Positions 1-13,334 of a stretch of 64,000 nucleotides of DNA are shown here, in pieces. This DNA comes from Parelaphostrongylus tenuis (lineage: Eukaryota > Nematoda > Chromadorea > Rhabditida > Metastrongylidae), in contig JAHQIW010006092.1 of assembly GCA_019055375.1 (NCBI GenBank), positions 248,001 to 312,000 of the forward strand. The letters are read 5' to 3'. The notes under the pieces were generated by a model. The model searched no databases. It was not told the DNA's origin and saw nothing but the letters and a program-made list of their open reading frames with translations. Each line of letters starts with the position of its first letter. The stretch's first letter is position 1. Position numbers and translations under genes: made by a program.

Positions 1-3000
1 AAGTCAAAGTTTCTGTTCAGGTCAACACCATGACAGCAGCCATTTGAAATTCCATCGAATACGCACGCCTTTGCCGACCTCGACTTACGCCACATACGTG
101 CCTAAAAGCAGTTTTCTTTGATGCTGTATATGGATGGATTGAGTTTCTAAACATTTTTCGTTGTTAGTGTTGTGTTAGTTATCACTTTGCTGAAGTATGC
201 CTTTTGTTACTAGGTCAACAAGATATCTTGAGTCCTATTCATCATTACAGTTCATTTTGTAAAATATCATGTTGATTGCAGTCGCGAACAACTATTTTCT
301 GTGAAGCATCGCTCATCAGAGGGATTGTAGAATCTGTCATATCTTGGATACCATATTTTGAATGCAAATCTGACTCTGGGATCCGTCCTGTTGTTGCGTG
401 AATATTCATAGCCATCTGGGTTTAGAACTGGGAAGATGTAGATGACTAGGTTGTCCAGGTAACTAGCGATTTTCGGATCATTCTCGCGATTATTGACAAT
501 CTGTAAATATATCGTCAACAGTCATTGTGCAAAAAATTCTCAATAAGCATAGATGATATCCTTAAATCAGTTTACACGTTTCGATACTAACATTATTACA
601 TCAGTCTAACTTCCATAACTGTTGAAGCTATTTGGCATAATACGACATAATGAAATAGTTCTATGAATGACCAAATTTGGATGAAGAATCATTACGCAAT
701 TAATATTATCGAATAAGTATCGAATGAGCGCTGAAGTTACACCACTGAGACGCAACTTAGTGGAACGTACGTTTTTTTTTTTATACTAACCATGTTAATA
801 AAATATATTGCAGTGTGGATGGCGGCCCATTCGCGCGCGTGAATGCCAGCATCGATCACAACAACCTTCTTGTCAGGTTTATCATCGCCAAACTGGAAGA
901 GTTGGAGCCGTTGTACTGACATTGATATTTTTATGGTAGGGGCAATCTTTTTATAATAGGTTAGGTATTAAGTTCCTTAGTGTTAATGGCTAGGTAGATA
1001 ATCCTGCGGAAAATATTCTTTACCTTTATTCCTATAATGCTTCTTCCTTCGCTGCTTGTGCCAATATCGACCACTTGTGCAAGACGTGGTATGGTTTGCG
1101 CAATTTGTTTCATCCACGAGACAACTGTGGAATAGGGATAGTATTCACCCATTCTGAGATAGAACTGTCACTTTATGAGGTACATTGTTGAAAAATTTCC
1201 AGTTGGTTTGTGAAGTCTCAATGTCTGTATACTATCAGTTCACCTCAACATTCCATCTAAGCTTTGCTTTACGTCCCAAGATTCTTGCCTTAATAATTCG
1301 TTCATCCTTCATTCAATTACGGAGCGTTTGATTAGAAATTTCCAAAATTCTTGAAGAAGATTAGACGGAAATAGTTCCCACGTCTAAACTTCATTTGCTG
1401 TTGTAAATGCGCATTAGAAGACAACAAATCTTTTCATCAATGCACCAATAAGCTCCAATGCTGTATTCTTTGAAAGTGGGACGTGCAACCAAATGTTAGC
1501 TGGGTATCATTGCGTCTTTCGGTATTTAATGTTAAATTTCATTAAATTCATCGTGTACTTTCAAGGTATTTCAGTCCAAAGTAAATTTAATTAGTCGGAA
1601 TAGCCATGAAGTTGTTGAACGCATTTTCTGTCTTGGCTTGGTTGTCGCTAGCAGTTCTCGTACAGGAAGTGATCGTGCTGTTAAAAAAAATAGTTGGTAG
1701 GCGAGATTTCTGACTAGTATAAATAACCTTTTGAGAATCACACAGTACGTTTCACACGGCACCGCATCATTATGAAATGATTAAATTCCATTGAAAAATT
1801 TCTACCGAGATAATTTTAGTGAAAAGAACTTTATATCTTCCATATTTCATCTATATTTCTTATGTTCTATAAGAAATCTACATCGCTACTCTAGAAACCA
1901 TATTTTCAGCTGGTATACAACATTTGTTCCTTTTTTTTTCTGATGGCTTTCTTGTAGTATTACATAGTAAGGAAAATGCCGATTTTTAGACTATGGTTTC
2001 TGGTTCGACCTTCACACTACGTTTTGCTGTTGGTGAAAATAACCTTTTGCTTTCGAAGTGCGTTGTTTCAGCTTTGCAACGAATTTTTTGGTATTTCTTG
2101 TTCAATAGCAATTTATTTGAACCGCCATCACAGTGTTTTTTTTTTTTTTTGTGCGAACCCCAGTATTCCCAGCATTTAATTCTTCTCTTTCTCTTCATTT
2201 TGAACGGCGTAAAATACTGGTCGAGCAAGTCTCCTTGCAATCTCGAGGATAGGCTTGCTGTGGCGTTCCAGAGGATGTAGTTGTTGATTACCGGAGAGAA
2301 TAAAGGCTGAAGCTCGGCTCCGACGAGCGCTATGACCAACATCACAACCACTCGGCCACGGCGCCCCCTTTTGATAGTCCATTTAGTTAAGTTCCGATTA
2401 TGGGGAAACTTCATCACTGCGAAAAATTGAAGGTCAATGAACAGACTTTCATAATGTGTTCTGAGTGAAAATAATGCTCATTCACCGATTTTGTCAGTGA
2501 AAGAGCGCTTGTGGCGAAGTTGTTAGGTGTTTTGCGTCGCACACAAGGTTCGATGGTTCGATCTCGCGCTCATGGCTCATTAAGCCATTTATCCCTCTTG
2601 GGTCGGTCGGACAGACCAAGGGGCCCCTAATGTAGTGATGTGCCCACTAAAGCCAGCTACACGTGGTCTCATTGAAGTTAATCGTATAGGTGAGAACTGG
2701 ACGAGGTACAGGAAATTTTCTCGAGGGAATAATGAACTAAAAGGAGTAAGTAGAGCACGTGTAGGTGGTAATGACAAAGATCGCAGCAATGCATAATGTT
2801 CATAGTTGAGATTGATTGGAAAATTCTAGAGCGAAATCGTTGAAGTGGTATTGCATTGTGATCTGCAAAATCATTTTATCAAACAAAGCTTGTTTTGAAA
2901 TTGTCTTTGCATAATCTTGTCATTTTCTATGAGTTACAGCCTCTGGCTGCCTCCCAGGAAGTGGTTGTCCATACCCAGGACGTGCTCTCTACTTTTTTCT

Positions 3001-5275
3001 CACTCTTGGTTTTCTCACGGTCTCAATCAGCTATTGTAACGGCGGCGTCTCATGTCAGGAGAACAGAGGCGCTCGTGGGACGCAGACGCAGGCCATCCTC
3101 ACATTGAAGAGGGAGGTGCCGCCTTCTAGGACTGCTTCGCAAGCGATGGCTCGACGTCGCCTACCTATGCAACGCTACTCTTACAGGGACATTGAAGGAG
3201 ACAGATTTGCAGCATAGGTAGTACGAAGTGTTATCATGATGCAAGATTGTTTCACCTATGTTGACCAGTGAGGTGGCACAGCCGTTGAAGTCTCCGGTTT
3301 ATTCGTCTTTTTGCTCCGCATATTTGTGCTCTGTGGTCGTTTTGTTCAAATTTAGAAACTTTTTGGTTTAAATCAGCAGCAAAGCACCAAACGATCTGCA
3401 TGACCTTTTGTGATGAAGTTTCGGCTTCAGGAGGTGCTGCTGAACGCCTTCGCGGTCTAGCTGTCGAGTCAATCATCGCCAGTTTTCATAGAGGACGTAT
3501 TCATCGTCGGACATGAGATTACAGCGAGAACGGATTGTTCTGGATACCTAGGTTGGCTGATGATACTTCAGAACAGTGATTTCTTTTGAGAAAATTCAAA
3601 AGTTAGACTTTCTTTGAATCTCGGCATTATAATTGATATATGGATATCGAGAAAACTTATCCTATGTAACTGACGCGAAATTGGTAAAATGGTAGTAGTA
3701 GTAATTCGGCTGACGTTTCAGCGACCAGCTTCACAGCCTGGACATATGTGTTATGAGACTATTCGAATGATTCGGAGGATCTTATTTATATACTGCCTAG
3801 GTCAGGTTAAAAAAATTTTTTTATTTCTTTGAAGTATTTTTTATATTTTTTATGTTTACTCAAAAATTTTTGAACCTGACCTAGGCAGTATATGAATAAG
3901 ATCTTCCAAATTATTCAAATAGCCTTATAATACGTACGTCCAGGCGGTGAAGAAGGCGAACTCCCTAAACGTCAGTCGAATTACTACTACTACTACTACC
4001 ACTTTACCAATTTCGCGTCAGATAATCGAAGTAAGTTTTATCTATTTCCACATATCGATTTCTTTTGCATTCTTATCGCGACGCCTAATACCGAATTTGT
4101 TGCATACTAGGACGACGTCAAATTTTTCGCTATCTCACTACTGAATCTGCTAGTCCGTTGGGAACCCCGGTAATTTGAAAGTTTATACATCAGTTTACTG
4201 CAACTGCATATCCAAAAAAGTTTGCGCTTATGTTATCCTGCGTATGCTTCATATTCTCCTGCACACCCTCCCATGTTTTTGATGAATATAAAGTTTATAT
4301 GTGTAAAAGAAAGTGCGCGCTCACAGTACGATTATGTGCTGTCAGCACTTAATGAAGTCGTGCACTGAATATCACGGTTTTTTTCATGTAAAGTGCAAAA
4401 AGTGCAATAGCGACTGAAAATTATGATTCAACGAGTTGCTGGTTGATAATGATGCTGCTCACTGCGTACGCTACTAGGTTTTGGAGTTAGAGGCATTTTT
4501 ACGGCTATGTACTAACTACACTCTGTAAATCGTGCACACCTTAACAACAACAGTCTTGTCAAAAATAAAAAATTGCGTGAGAAATTATCAATAAGATACC
4601 TTCTCATGGAGTACACTTACCATAGGATCTGTATTGGGTAAGCTACCGATTGGTTACAAGAAGTGTGGGGAAAAACTTGTGTGCACCAAAATAAGATATC
4701 CTAAAGAAAATGACACCTATACGTGTCATCCGGCTACCTCCTCAATTTCAAAATAACATCTATAGGTGTCACTTGTCATGAGAATTCAGTTCTCATTCAT
4801 TCTTGCGGAGCCCATTTTGTTGTTCTTTCTCAAATCAGTTGAGATGCTTACCACAGAGTTCTGGAAGTTCGCGATGAGTTCTGCGTGTACTTGCTTCCGT
4901 CAAAGTTTGCAAGATATCGTTGTCAACAACAGAAGGACGTTTGAGCCTAGTATAGCTCCATGTTCGAACACCATGACAAAGTTTTTCAAACCAGCGTCAA
5001 TCGTGCGTTTGTTAACATTTTGTTGGTCCCATACCTCATTAATGTATCAGAGCGTTGGCGCTACATATGTTTGAGTTTGCATTTATACAAGTGATTTAGT
5101 CGAAGTTGCTGTTTTGACTTCATGATTTGCTAAGAAATCAATTTATGTCGTAACTCAGTTAAACAGAGCGAAAGTGCATGAAATAGGCTTTGTAATCATA
5201 TCTGTATTAACACATTCGCAAATGCGTATAACTTATATGTGTATATGTATATGCATATACGTATTTGTACGAGCA

Positions 5276-5318
<43 letters not shown>

Positions 5319-7950
5319 GAGTATGAAAATGAAATTGAAAATCCGAAATCAATTTCCGAAGGACCTAGTATCTCAGTTATCCGTGTCAAGGTGCCTTGTT
5401 AGGCTTCCATACCTAAATACAGCTTCGCAAGTCATAAGTCAGCCTGTATCTATAATAGACAGTGTGCCCATAATATGGATAAACTTACGATATGATGTAT
5501 CTACTTGGATGTGGTCGCATAATGAAGTTTCTTGAGAGATTTTTTATCAGAACATGGTAGGGGGATATAAACGTTGGTGAAGTGTATAAGCATAGTTGTA
5601 AGATTTGTTCAATGTTCATAACTGCGAAATTTGTTGAATGATGCGAATACCAACCTTAGTTTTGACGTGCCAGTGGCATCATGTAAACGCTCCCGGTATT
5701 GTGCATGTGCGCCTTCCATGTTTACTCTGATCATTCCTTCCTTTTCGATGAGTAGTCTGAAAAATGAATAATTAGGTACGTTCAGAGTGTCAGTTGTCCC
5801 TCAACGTGCACTGTTTGGTTTGTTCACGTAAGTGCAACCAAAATTGCTTGAGTTGGTTGTAATATCTTCCAAGGATATCAGGTTGACACTTATGTGAAAA
5901 GTCTAGCGAACTTCATTGTTCTACTTGAAAAAACAGTAACACAATATGTTAATGCGATTTCAAGAATTTGTTCTCTGCGTAATTCGCGGCGTTTCGACCA
6001 ACGAAAGAGGTAAGTCGAGTGGGATTCGTTGAGATATCAATTTTCGCTAAGGACTTAGTGGTCATCGTTGGCCAGCATCACCTGGATTATTTATGTCTAA
6101 TCTTCTTATCCATCAGAAACAGAAGTGAAAAAGATATCCATTTTCAAAATAACATCGGCGCTTGATTTTGACTCGTTCTCAAAATCGCCAACAGCTTAAC
6201 AAATCTGTGGAAGAAAATAATGTTATGAACCATTACTCTCGAAGAAAGATCTTCTACGATCTCCATGCTTTTTCATGTAATAAACGCATTTCAAGTATAT
6301 ATGATTGTTCTACAATTTTTGGGAGCAAAAACACAATCGTGAAAACCTATATCATCTTTTACAGAATATCTTTGATGTTCACGTTTACATGTAGCCTACG
6401 ACTTCGGACTTCACACGTTTTAGTGTAAGTTGGAAGTGTTAATGAAAAGAGGTAGATCATTGCTACTGCAATGTCGAGTACCCCCAACGTTAGAGCAGAG
6501 GTGCAGACGTAGAAATGAAAAGAGTTTTTGAAGGTGAAGGTTGCAAATTAGTCATATGAAAGTTTCAAAAACCATCAATGAGTCGTTTCAAGTTTAGAGA
6601 AGTCTTGATACTTTATTCGGCTTTGTTGCATATGACATGTGGTTACTAATACCGTCAGTAACAGATTACTACAGCATCACATTGTGCGTGACATGGACTT
6701 CACATCATGTATCACACACAAATTGTTTATTTACTATTAGAAGTCTGACGTAAATCCCAGGGTCACTTATGACAGAAGTGCTTGTCGGCCAAAGAGCTCT
6801 CCTAGTTAAGAATCAAAGTGCATAATTCTAGTGACTACTTTGGGAGACTACGACTTCTTCAGTTGTTTATCACCTTAGAAGCAATACACTCTCATTGAAG
6901 TAGTTATGCCGGTGTCGTTCAACATTGTGGACAGTATAAGTGTATCAAATTTCAGTGATACATGAATACTGATTGATTTGCATCGTTAGTTTTGATGACG
7001 AGCTTGCTGTGATTATTGTTGGACTGTAATGATTTGAGAGACGGCTGCGCATCTTGATCCTGCCTCAGCACGAAAGAGCTGCAAAACGCAGTGATGCACT
7101 CCATTTATTTCACTCTTAATTCCTGCTCTAATATGTTGTGCAACTGAGATATGAATTAATACTTGCCCTCATTGAATCCTATATCCTATATAGAATACAA
7201 AAAGCGATTGAATGATATCTTCCAACTAGTTTCGAATTTGCTTACCATTCCTTGTTTAAAAAATTTTTCCGCATTCGAATTCCAATGATTAGGAGAAGCC
7301 GAGCGATTAGGATGGTTATAAACTGTGCAGGAACTAATGCGCCTGGTAAGAGACCAGTATAGGTCATTCACGTAAATTTCTCTGAGGCATCATCCAAAAG
7401 GGTAATGTAGTACTTTCCACACAGTTTAAGTGTCAAACACAAAACTCGTCACAACGATATGGTATTCATGTCTCAGTATTACATAACTTTACTCGTGTAG
7501 ATCGAAAACACTGCGATTCTCATGGTTTGTTTGTTGTTCCATCTTTTAGGCCATTATTAATCGACCTAGCTTTTCCTTCTGCTGCTTATACATACATTTT
7601 TTCTGATATAGTAGATCAAAAGCCAAACGTAAACGTTCTTGTTCAGATCCTGAATGGCGATATGGAAAGGATAGTCATGTTCCTCGAGAAATTTTTCGAA
7701 TTTAGTGGTGAATGATGGTGAAATCATGACGTCCACAGTCTTGTTGACAATACTCGGTGCATGCCAAAAGTCGACATCCTTAATCAAAGTTAATTTTTTC
7801 AAAATCAAATGCTCAGGAACAAATTTCTCCATGGTGAAAACCTTACGCCACTTTTTGAGGATTCGAATAATTTGACCATCATTTCTAGTTGACGGTTGTT
7901 AATGGGAACAACGCGGAACACCTTGAACGGCCTATAATTGAAGTTATCAA
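1..7950 (-). CDS. M14A zinc carboxypeptidase with propeptide (partial)
   Basis: Metallo-carboxypeptidase that trims C-terminal residues from peptides, made as a secreted zymogen. Minus-strand exons by phase: 7950-7847 and 7778-7635 (propeptide, with DVDFWHAPSIV and ISPSFTTKFEKFLEEHDY, the M14A activation-domain pattern), 1153-1024 (YYPYSTVVSWMK, SSEGRSIIGIK), 946-791 (zinc motif HxxE in DAGIHAREW), 500-375 (FPVLNPDGYEYSR) and 101 to the window edge (WRKSRS with the Arg127 equivalent, then CHGVDLNRNFD with the Asn-Arg substrate pair). The third zinc His and the catalytic Glu would lie beyond position 1. The signal-peptide exon was not found. The 1153-1024/946-791 junction and the 500-375 donor (GTCAGA) are the least certain. 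The linker between propeptide and catalytic domain is unresolved: a 14-nt microexon at 1691-1678 would fit the phases but is speculative. No inactivating change is seen in these exons. Confidence 0.88.
2139..2372 (-). mobile_element. S-type tRNA-derived SINE
   Basis: Read on the minus strand, it starts with a tRNA-Ser/Leu-like A-box (GGCCGAGTGGTTGTGATG) near 2355, runs through a body shared with copies at 19342-19580 and 26665-26940, and ends in a GGGGTTCGCAC-type 3' end followed by an A tract (T tract at 2138-2151 on the plus strand). A tRNA-like head plus an A-tail indicates a Pol III-derived retroposon. Confidence 0.6.
2495..2800 (+). mobile_element. R-type tRNA-derived SINE (partial)
   Basis: It matches the head of the R family: a GTGGCG..GTTGTTAGG A-box-like segment, GCGTCGCACACAAGG, a B-box-like GATGGTTCGATCTC, then the family body (CTCATTAAGCCATTTATCCC, GGTCGGTC). 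The tail diverges after about 2680. Confidence 0.55.
2950..3190 (+). repeat. GC-richer dispersed repeat, copy 1
   Basis: It shares TCAGCTATTGTAACGGCGGC, then CAAGCGATGGCTCGACGTCG and CGCCTACCTATGCAACGCT, with 50080-50250, and the last parts with 55020-55110. It is markedly richer in GC than its surroundings. No coding signal or tRNA-like boxes are visible, so the origin is unknown. Confidence 0.5.
3631..4062. repeat. Large foldback element
   Basis: The arms at 3631-3805 and 3878-4062 are imperfect inverted copies. Both contain TGACGCGAAATTGGTAAA, a TAG/CTA trinucleotide run, a CTGACGTTTC-type motif, a cluster including AGCCTGGAC and CTGACCTAGGCAGTATAT. The loop of about 70 bp is A/T-homopolymer rich. 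A relative lies in FANCI intron 1 (29530-29750). It encodes nothing and is probably a MITE or foldback transposon. Confidence 0.75.
5273..5318. repeat. AT dinucleotide microsatellite
   Basis: A near-perfect (AT)n tract with one C interruption, preceded by a degenerate TATG/TATAC-rich lead-in from about 5226. The short open frames on both strands here are low-complexity artefacts. Confidence 0.9.
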
Positions 7951-10900
7951 CTGCAAGATCGGTCATCTATCTATTGGTCAGGTGTAAATAGAAAAAATTT
8001 GGCAAGATTATGTCAAGATCTAGACGATTTAGGGCGCAATTCATAGAGGCAAAGATATCTTGGGTAAAATAACCTGCTAAGGTCCTCGTATACTAAACAT
8101 TCCACATTATATTCTTTTCTAGGTTTTGAAACATTTGAAATGCTTTACATTTTTGTTTAAGGCAATGCCAATAATTTCGCTTTGTGTGTTTGTATTCGAG
8201 TTCGAAATCTATCAAAAAATCGGTATAACCCACTGAGGTTTAAGATCTTACCCATCATCATCTATATCTATATCTGCTGACACTACACTGTAGTAAAAAT
8301 ATGTACACGTGATCCATATCAACATCTGAAATTATTAAAGAGATGCGGAAAAAATATTTGCGAAATCAGAAAAGACTCATTGTTGTTTACATTTAAAATG
8401 GACATTGTAGAATTGTACTCATAAAGTTACATCAATGTACAATTTACATAGAAGATCTGCACCGATTCCTCGCGTCTTTTCACGTATAAAGCTCTCTGTT
8501 ATGTCATTTCATTCAGTGTAAAAAGCGGAGGTCTGGAAAATTTTTGATAATTATTGAATTTCACCTACAAGATTACATAGTCATTTGGTTCTGAACTGCC
8601 TGTTAGATCGTCTAGATATAAGAGAGGATTGCATGAGTTCAGGTACTACATATTTAGCCCTTTTGTGAGTCTTGCATTGGTAAAATATAGATGAAATGGG
8701 TAGACGACTTTCTGTCCGTATAAAGTCGAAGCTTTCTAGGTTCACATAGCCCTAAAGAACACCCTCGAGGTCATAGCTAATAAATTAGGAGAAGAAATCA
8801 TAAGTATCAGCGCGGAAAATTCTCGATACATCTTTAGATGAGTTTGAAAAACGAGAAATAAATGAAAGCGAAGAGTGTCTGAATATCATACATAATATGG
8901 CGCCTTATTTCAAATTCTTTTTCTTATCTGTGTAAAGTTCGTTGCTTATAGTGTGTTGCGACACACCGGTTTTACTACACCTAAGTGGTTAAATAGTGGG
9001 CTTTTTCAACAGGTAGAATTTTCGACTAGTTTTTGGATTAGGTTTTCTTTAGTGGTAGGAAGTTCCAACTGAATAATTAGATTCGGTTAAGTGCAATGAT
9101 TCTAGACCCTCAGTAAGGGGAAATCGCCAATACGTCAGCCATCATTTTTGAAGAAAAAGAATTTAACCAACTTCATTCAAGCTCAAAGAAGCATAGTTCG
9201 TGCAATAATAGTCATTATTCATGCAGAGGTTTATTAGAAGTTGGTCTACTCAATTAAAGACACTTCTTAAGACGAAGGGATAATTATCAGTTTTGTGCAA
9301 TACTGGTAGAAAATGACATCTGCCAGAGCCACCTGTGATGCACTATAGCTAGCGTTGTCGTGGGGATTTTTCATGGAAATATTGCTGAAATATCTCCATG
9401 ACTTTACAACAACCGATATTACCTGATACAAACATAACATTTGAAGTCTTCGTGGGTGTTGAAGAAGTTTTCCCTCAACACAGTAATTCATTAGAGTCCA
9501 AATTGCTCAAAAAATTGAGAACGGAATCTCAAATTGGTGATATATTCAGGAATATGACTGAAATGTACCGATTAGGATCATACTTGATGAATCCCGTGGG
9601 TGCTCAAGATCCAAATCTCGACAACAAGAAAATGACTACAAATTATATATGAATTTCAAAACATCTGTTTTGCAAAGAAATGTAGTCAGTTACTTTTGTT
9701 TCAATCATTAACACTCACTGTCAGCTTATTTCTGTTTGCCGAAAACTGAATGATGCGAATATTCCCAGGCACGGTTGCGTTGAGGCCAATTCATACTGGT
9801 CATTATTTGTTCTGTCTCCTGGTTTACGAATCGCAATTACATGGTCGTATCGTAAAAGAGGGACATTATCAATCCACGTAACTTCTGGCTTTATCATTTA
9901 CAAGTAACAATAAACGTCCAGTATTACGAAGAGTGTACTTATGCGACTTGAGTACCTATCGTTATTGAGGGGCGAGAAGTACAGTGCTAAAGCTGTTCAA
10001 TAGTACATGCAAGGTCACTGGTTCGAACCCACTCCGAGTAAATCGAAGCTGAAAAATAACTGAAGAGTTCTTCCGAAGGCCTGGTGAAGACCCAGTAAAG
10101 CTTCATTACAGCGTTTCCAAGGTTGCAGAAAGGACTGATTCAACCGACATTTGACAGCATTCGCGATGATCGCAAATTTCTAGGCAGAGGTGGAACCTTC
10201 TTAGAAACCCGACTGAGATTTCTTGCACAATAGCTTGGCGAGGGAACTATTAAGAGAAGTACAATGTCTAATGTCGTATCATTGAACAGACATATCAAAG
10301 GAATAATTCTATGACAAGTAGACAAGGAGAAGAGAAGCAACGATATGTCGAGAGCCAATGATAGCGTTATTGTACAACTGACAAGCAATCAGTGAAGGTC
10401 GAAAACCCGTTCAGTGAAAAGGACGGTGGGTATCACTACCATAAACTTACATCGAACACTCGCTTTTGTACACTGCGTGGCATTTACCGTGTTGTCCCGT
10501 TGTGTGTGCGTACGATTACCTTTCACTTTCTATGTCATCACCTCTTTTCCTTACAAAAAATAAATGAGCTTCTTCTTCTTTTATTCGATGTCACTATTGA
10601 TCTTGGTGAACGTGTAATGAAAACATAGCATGACCGAAACTCCTCTATAGGTTTGGAATGTTTCAATGAGAATGGTTCAATGTTATGTCCAAACGGATGC
10701 CATGCTTTCTTGTTGTTATGCACAAACAATACTGTGTGGAAACTTGCCCAGACTAGACGCTTTAAATGGACGATGGTTCAATAGAGCTATGATTTTCTTG
10801 GGTCTGAGAAGCGTAAATGAAAAAAATCACAATTCAAAGGGTAATCTAATTACCACACTGACACTCAAAAAAGGTGAAACACTTAAATGAACGGCTCAAT

Positions 10901-11260
10901 CGATATTTTTCTACGATTCCATGGTAGCTTGCTACTGTAAGTAAGATTTTTTCTGTGGATATGGGAACAGCATAAATAATTATGAGGATCTCGCTTTAAC
11001 ATAACTAGTAGTGAAGAACAACATGCTTTGGATGAAGGACCAAAAAAATGAGAATGAAATTCATAGAACGCTGAGATATGAGCAAAGCATCAGACTCCAA
11101 GTTTTGCTCGTGTTTCAGCATTCATGTGATTACAAGGCACCAGTAAAGTTATGCCAATTTTTCACTTATTTCAACAGCAGAAAAAACTGCATAAAGAAAT
11201 ATATCCATTCGACTGAACGATTGATTACGTTTACTAGACTAACAACTATAACAATGAACA
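7951..11260. other. Intergenic region, no gene recognised
   Basis: This lies upstream of the first propeptide exon found for the minus-strand carboxypeptidase, so a signal-peptide exon and promoter should be somewhere here. I could not identify them. A plus-strand frame at 9398-9652 has protein-like composition but no recognisable family. Confidence 0.45.
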
Positions 11261-11269
11261 AAAAATGTG

Positions 11270-12404
11270 CATAACAAAATCCTCAAAATTGCCTCCTTTA
11301 GCCTCCATATATTTACGAAGTCGCGAAAATTTTCAACGATACGGGCACGTGTTTCCAACCTAAAAACGTCCCAAACGTGTGTCCAACCCTCTTTAAACGC
11401 GTCTACAGTGTAGCAAATAGCCAAGACTAATTCTTCCAATAGGATTACGCGGATTAATCCACTGAGTTGCGATCCGGAAGTTCTACGGCCAAATGTCCTT
11501 GTCCCAAAAGCCTGGAAGCAGCTTTTGTCAGATGGCAATCGTTGAGCAAGGTCGAATGCGGAGGAGCCGAATCCTGCTGAGGCGTAAATTCGTCGGTACC
11601 ACAGTGTTGAGTAGTCCAAAGCTCCGGTACGCCGCGTAGAACTGATGCTGGTAGTTGGTAGCGTATTTCTTCACGTTTCTGTTGATGGAGGCCACCAGCA
11701 TCTTTCCGATGGCGCAAATGCCGGCCCAGACCATCAGAGAAACCGGAAAATGACTGCGGCTTATGGTTTTTGCTACTGCAAACTTCTGCTGATCCTTACA
11801 GAAAAGTTTATGTCGATTCTGGCGATTTTGGGGTGATTCGACCTTGAATATCTTCTCATCCGTAAGAATTACCTTCGACAAGCAAGCACCAGCTATCAAA
11901 TCAATCATTCGGAGAGCCTCTGAAAGCCAATATTCTATCATCTTCTTATCCAAAAAGTGAACACGAGCGATTCTGCAATTGTGCAGTTTCAACCTATTTT
12001 TGACAACGTTTCAAAAGCACCACTCGCATCCCAACTGACACAAATGTTTTGGCGCATCACTCTTTATCCTCAGGTATATTATAAGATCTTAAAACCGCTA
12101 AAGAAGATCAAATAAAAAGCATTCTGATTGATTATTGAGTACCACGTTTCTTTGTCATTTTGCGCATCGAAGGCTCCAGATTTCGTTGAATTTAGCATCG
12201 GATCCTCTGAATGTTTTCCGGAAAAGACGAGATGGTTGAACGACCTTTCTGAGGACGGTACCCATTCGCTACATTCTCTTTAAAACGTTTCACGGCTCAG
12301 TAGAGATTTTGTGATGTGAAATTTTTGATATCAATAATGTCGGTCGTTTTTATTGCCTTATTGTGCAACCCAGCTACTTCGATACGTTCGATTTTAAAAT
12401 CCAT
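11270..12404 (-). pseudogene. Decayed Tc1/mariner transposase
   Basis: Read from ATG at 12404 it gives an N-terminal helix-turn-helix-like start (MDFKIERIEVAG). Further on come ILTDEKIF (first catalytic Asp), a VMVWAGICA-like segment (SLMVWAGICAIGK), QDSAPPHS (second Asp) and a degraded equivalent of the third-Asp block (LAVELPDRNSVD). Stops and frameshifts break it throughout, the first after about 35 codons. A DDxD cut-and-paste transposase of this family is about 340 aa, which the span fits, so this is a nearly full-length dead copy. Terminal inverted repeats could not be placed with confidence; AAAGTTATG is present near both ends (about 11146 and 12405). Confidence 0.8.
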
Positions 12405-13330
12405 AACTTTGGCACGACTGAAAATAGATTTATAGTTAAAACATATTCTAGACCAAAACTGAAAAATGAATTCAATAAAATTACCAAACGTATTAAAAAT
12501 TTATTACACCAATGTTAAAGCTGACAAAGTACAATTTCCTGTTAACATAAAATTTAAGCAACATACAATATGTTAAAATTGTGATTCAAAATCGTTCATT
12601 TAGAAGTTAAGTTCATTTTTATAGGGATCGACATTAACTGATTACATCGTCAAGTCATAACGGGATATACAAAAGATATACAGTTTGGTAATAGAGGCGA
12701 TGTTCATGATAAGTACAAGCACCGTGATGCTAAGAAAGAAATCATGACACTGTTTTTCCTTCCTTGTAGGTCTACAAGGACGAGATTCCGGTTTTACTGA
12801 GAGAGTAGAGAAATTCTGCTAAAGTTGAATGATAAACTGATATTTGACGTCAATCGCTGTGTTTATTGCTTCGTTAGCGGATGAATCACAAAGTTTACAT
12901 TGCTGTTTAAATTAAGACAAAAAAGACATCGAAATTAGGACATAACGGATAAACAACGTAGAGCATTGGTTCATCATTCTTTGAACAATGTGCCACGCTT
13001 TCAAATCAATCGTTTCCATCTTACAAACATCTTTAGTACCAATTCTGCGGTGCACTGGTGTATTAGAAAGCTTGCTGAGCCAATGACGAGGTATCTAAGC
13101 AGTGACATACTAAGTGTTTACCGTAGTACATCTCTGACGAACGCCCATCGTGCTTTCTCAAAAATATATCAGAGCAGTAAGATAAGTGCTTGGATAATAG
13201 TGATAGCTAAATCTGTTTTCCATAATGTCAGTCGTATTTGAGCGATGGCTTATGGAGATGAACGGGTGCAGTTTAAGGTCTTATGATACTCAAATAAAGC
13301 AATAATAAGTCTACACAAATATCCAATGAT
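12405..13330. other. Gene-free stretch
   Basis: AT-rich sequence between a dead mariner and a tRNA-like foldback. I see no exon-like open segments with plausible splice sites and no repeat recognised elsewhere in the window. Confidence 0.5.
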
Positions 13331-13334
13331 GTTG

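Larger units (their letters stand above)
1154..7634. other. Large intron of the carboxypeptidase gene
   Basis: This 6.5 kb stretch separates the propeptide from the catalytic exons. It holds an S-type SINE (2139-2372), an R-type SINE remnant (2495-2800), a GC-richer dispersed repeat (2950-3190), a large foldback (3631-4062) and an AT microsatellite (5273-5318). From about 4100 to 7600, apart from the microsatellite, I see nothing recognisable. A linker exon may be hidden near 1600-1690, where a strong minus-strand acceptor is present. Confidence 0.6.

Noticed and set aside
3252..3476. Minus-strand open frame of 74 codons
   Set aside because: Arginine-rich, beside repeats, with no family resemblance and no splice context.
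5207..5535. Open frames on both strands over the AT microsatellite
   Set aside because: The Tyr/Ile/Met-rich translations are products of the dinucleotide repeat.
9398..9652. Plus-strand open frame of 84 codons with protein-like composition
   Set aside because: No recognisable family, no clear splice partner, an in-frame stop just upstream of the ATG and gene-free surroundings.
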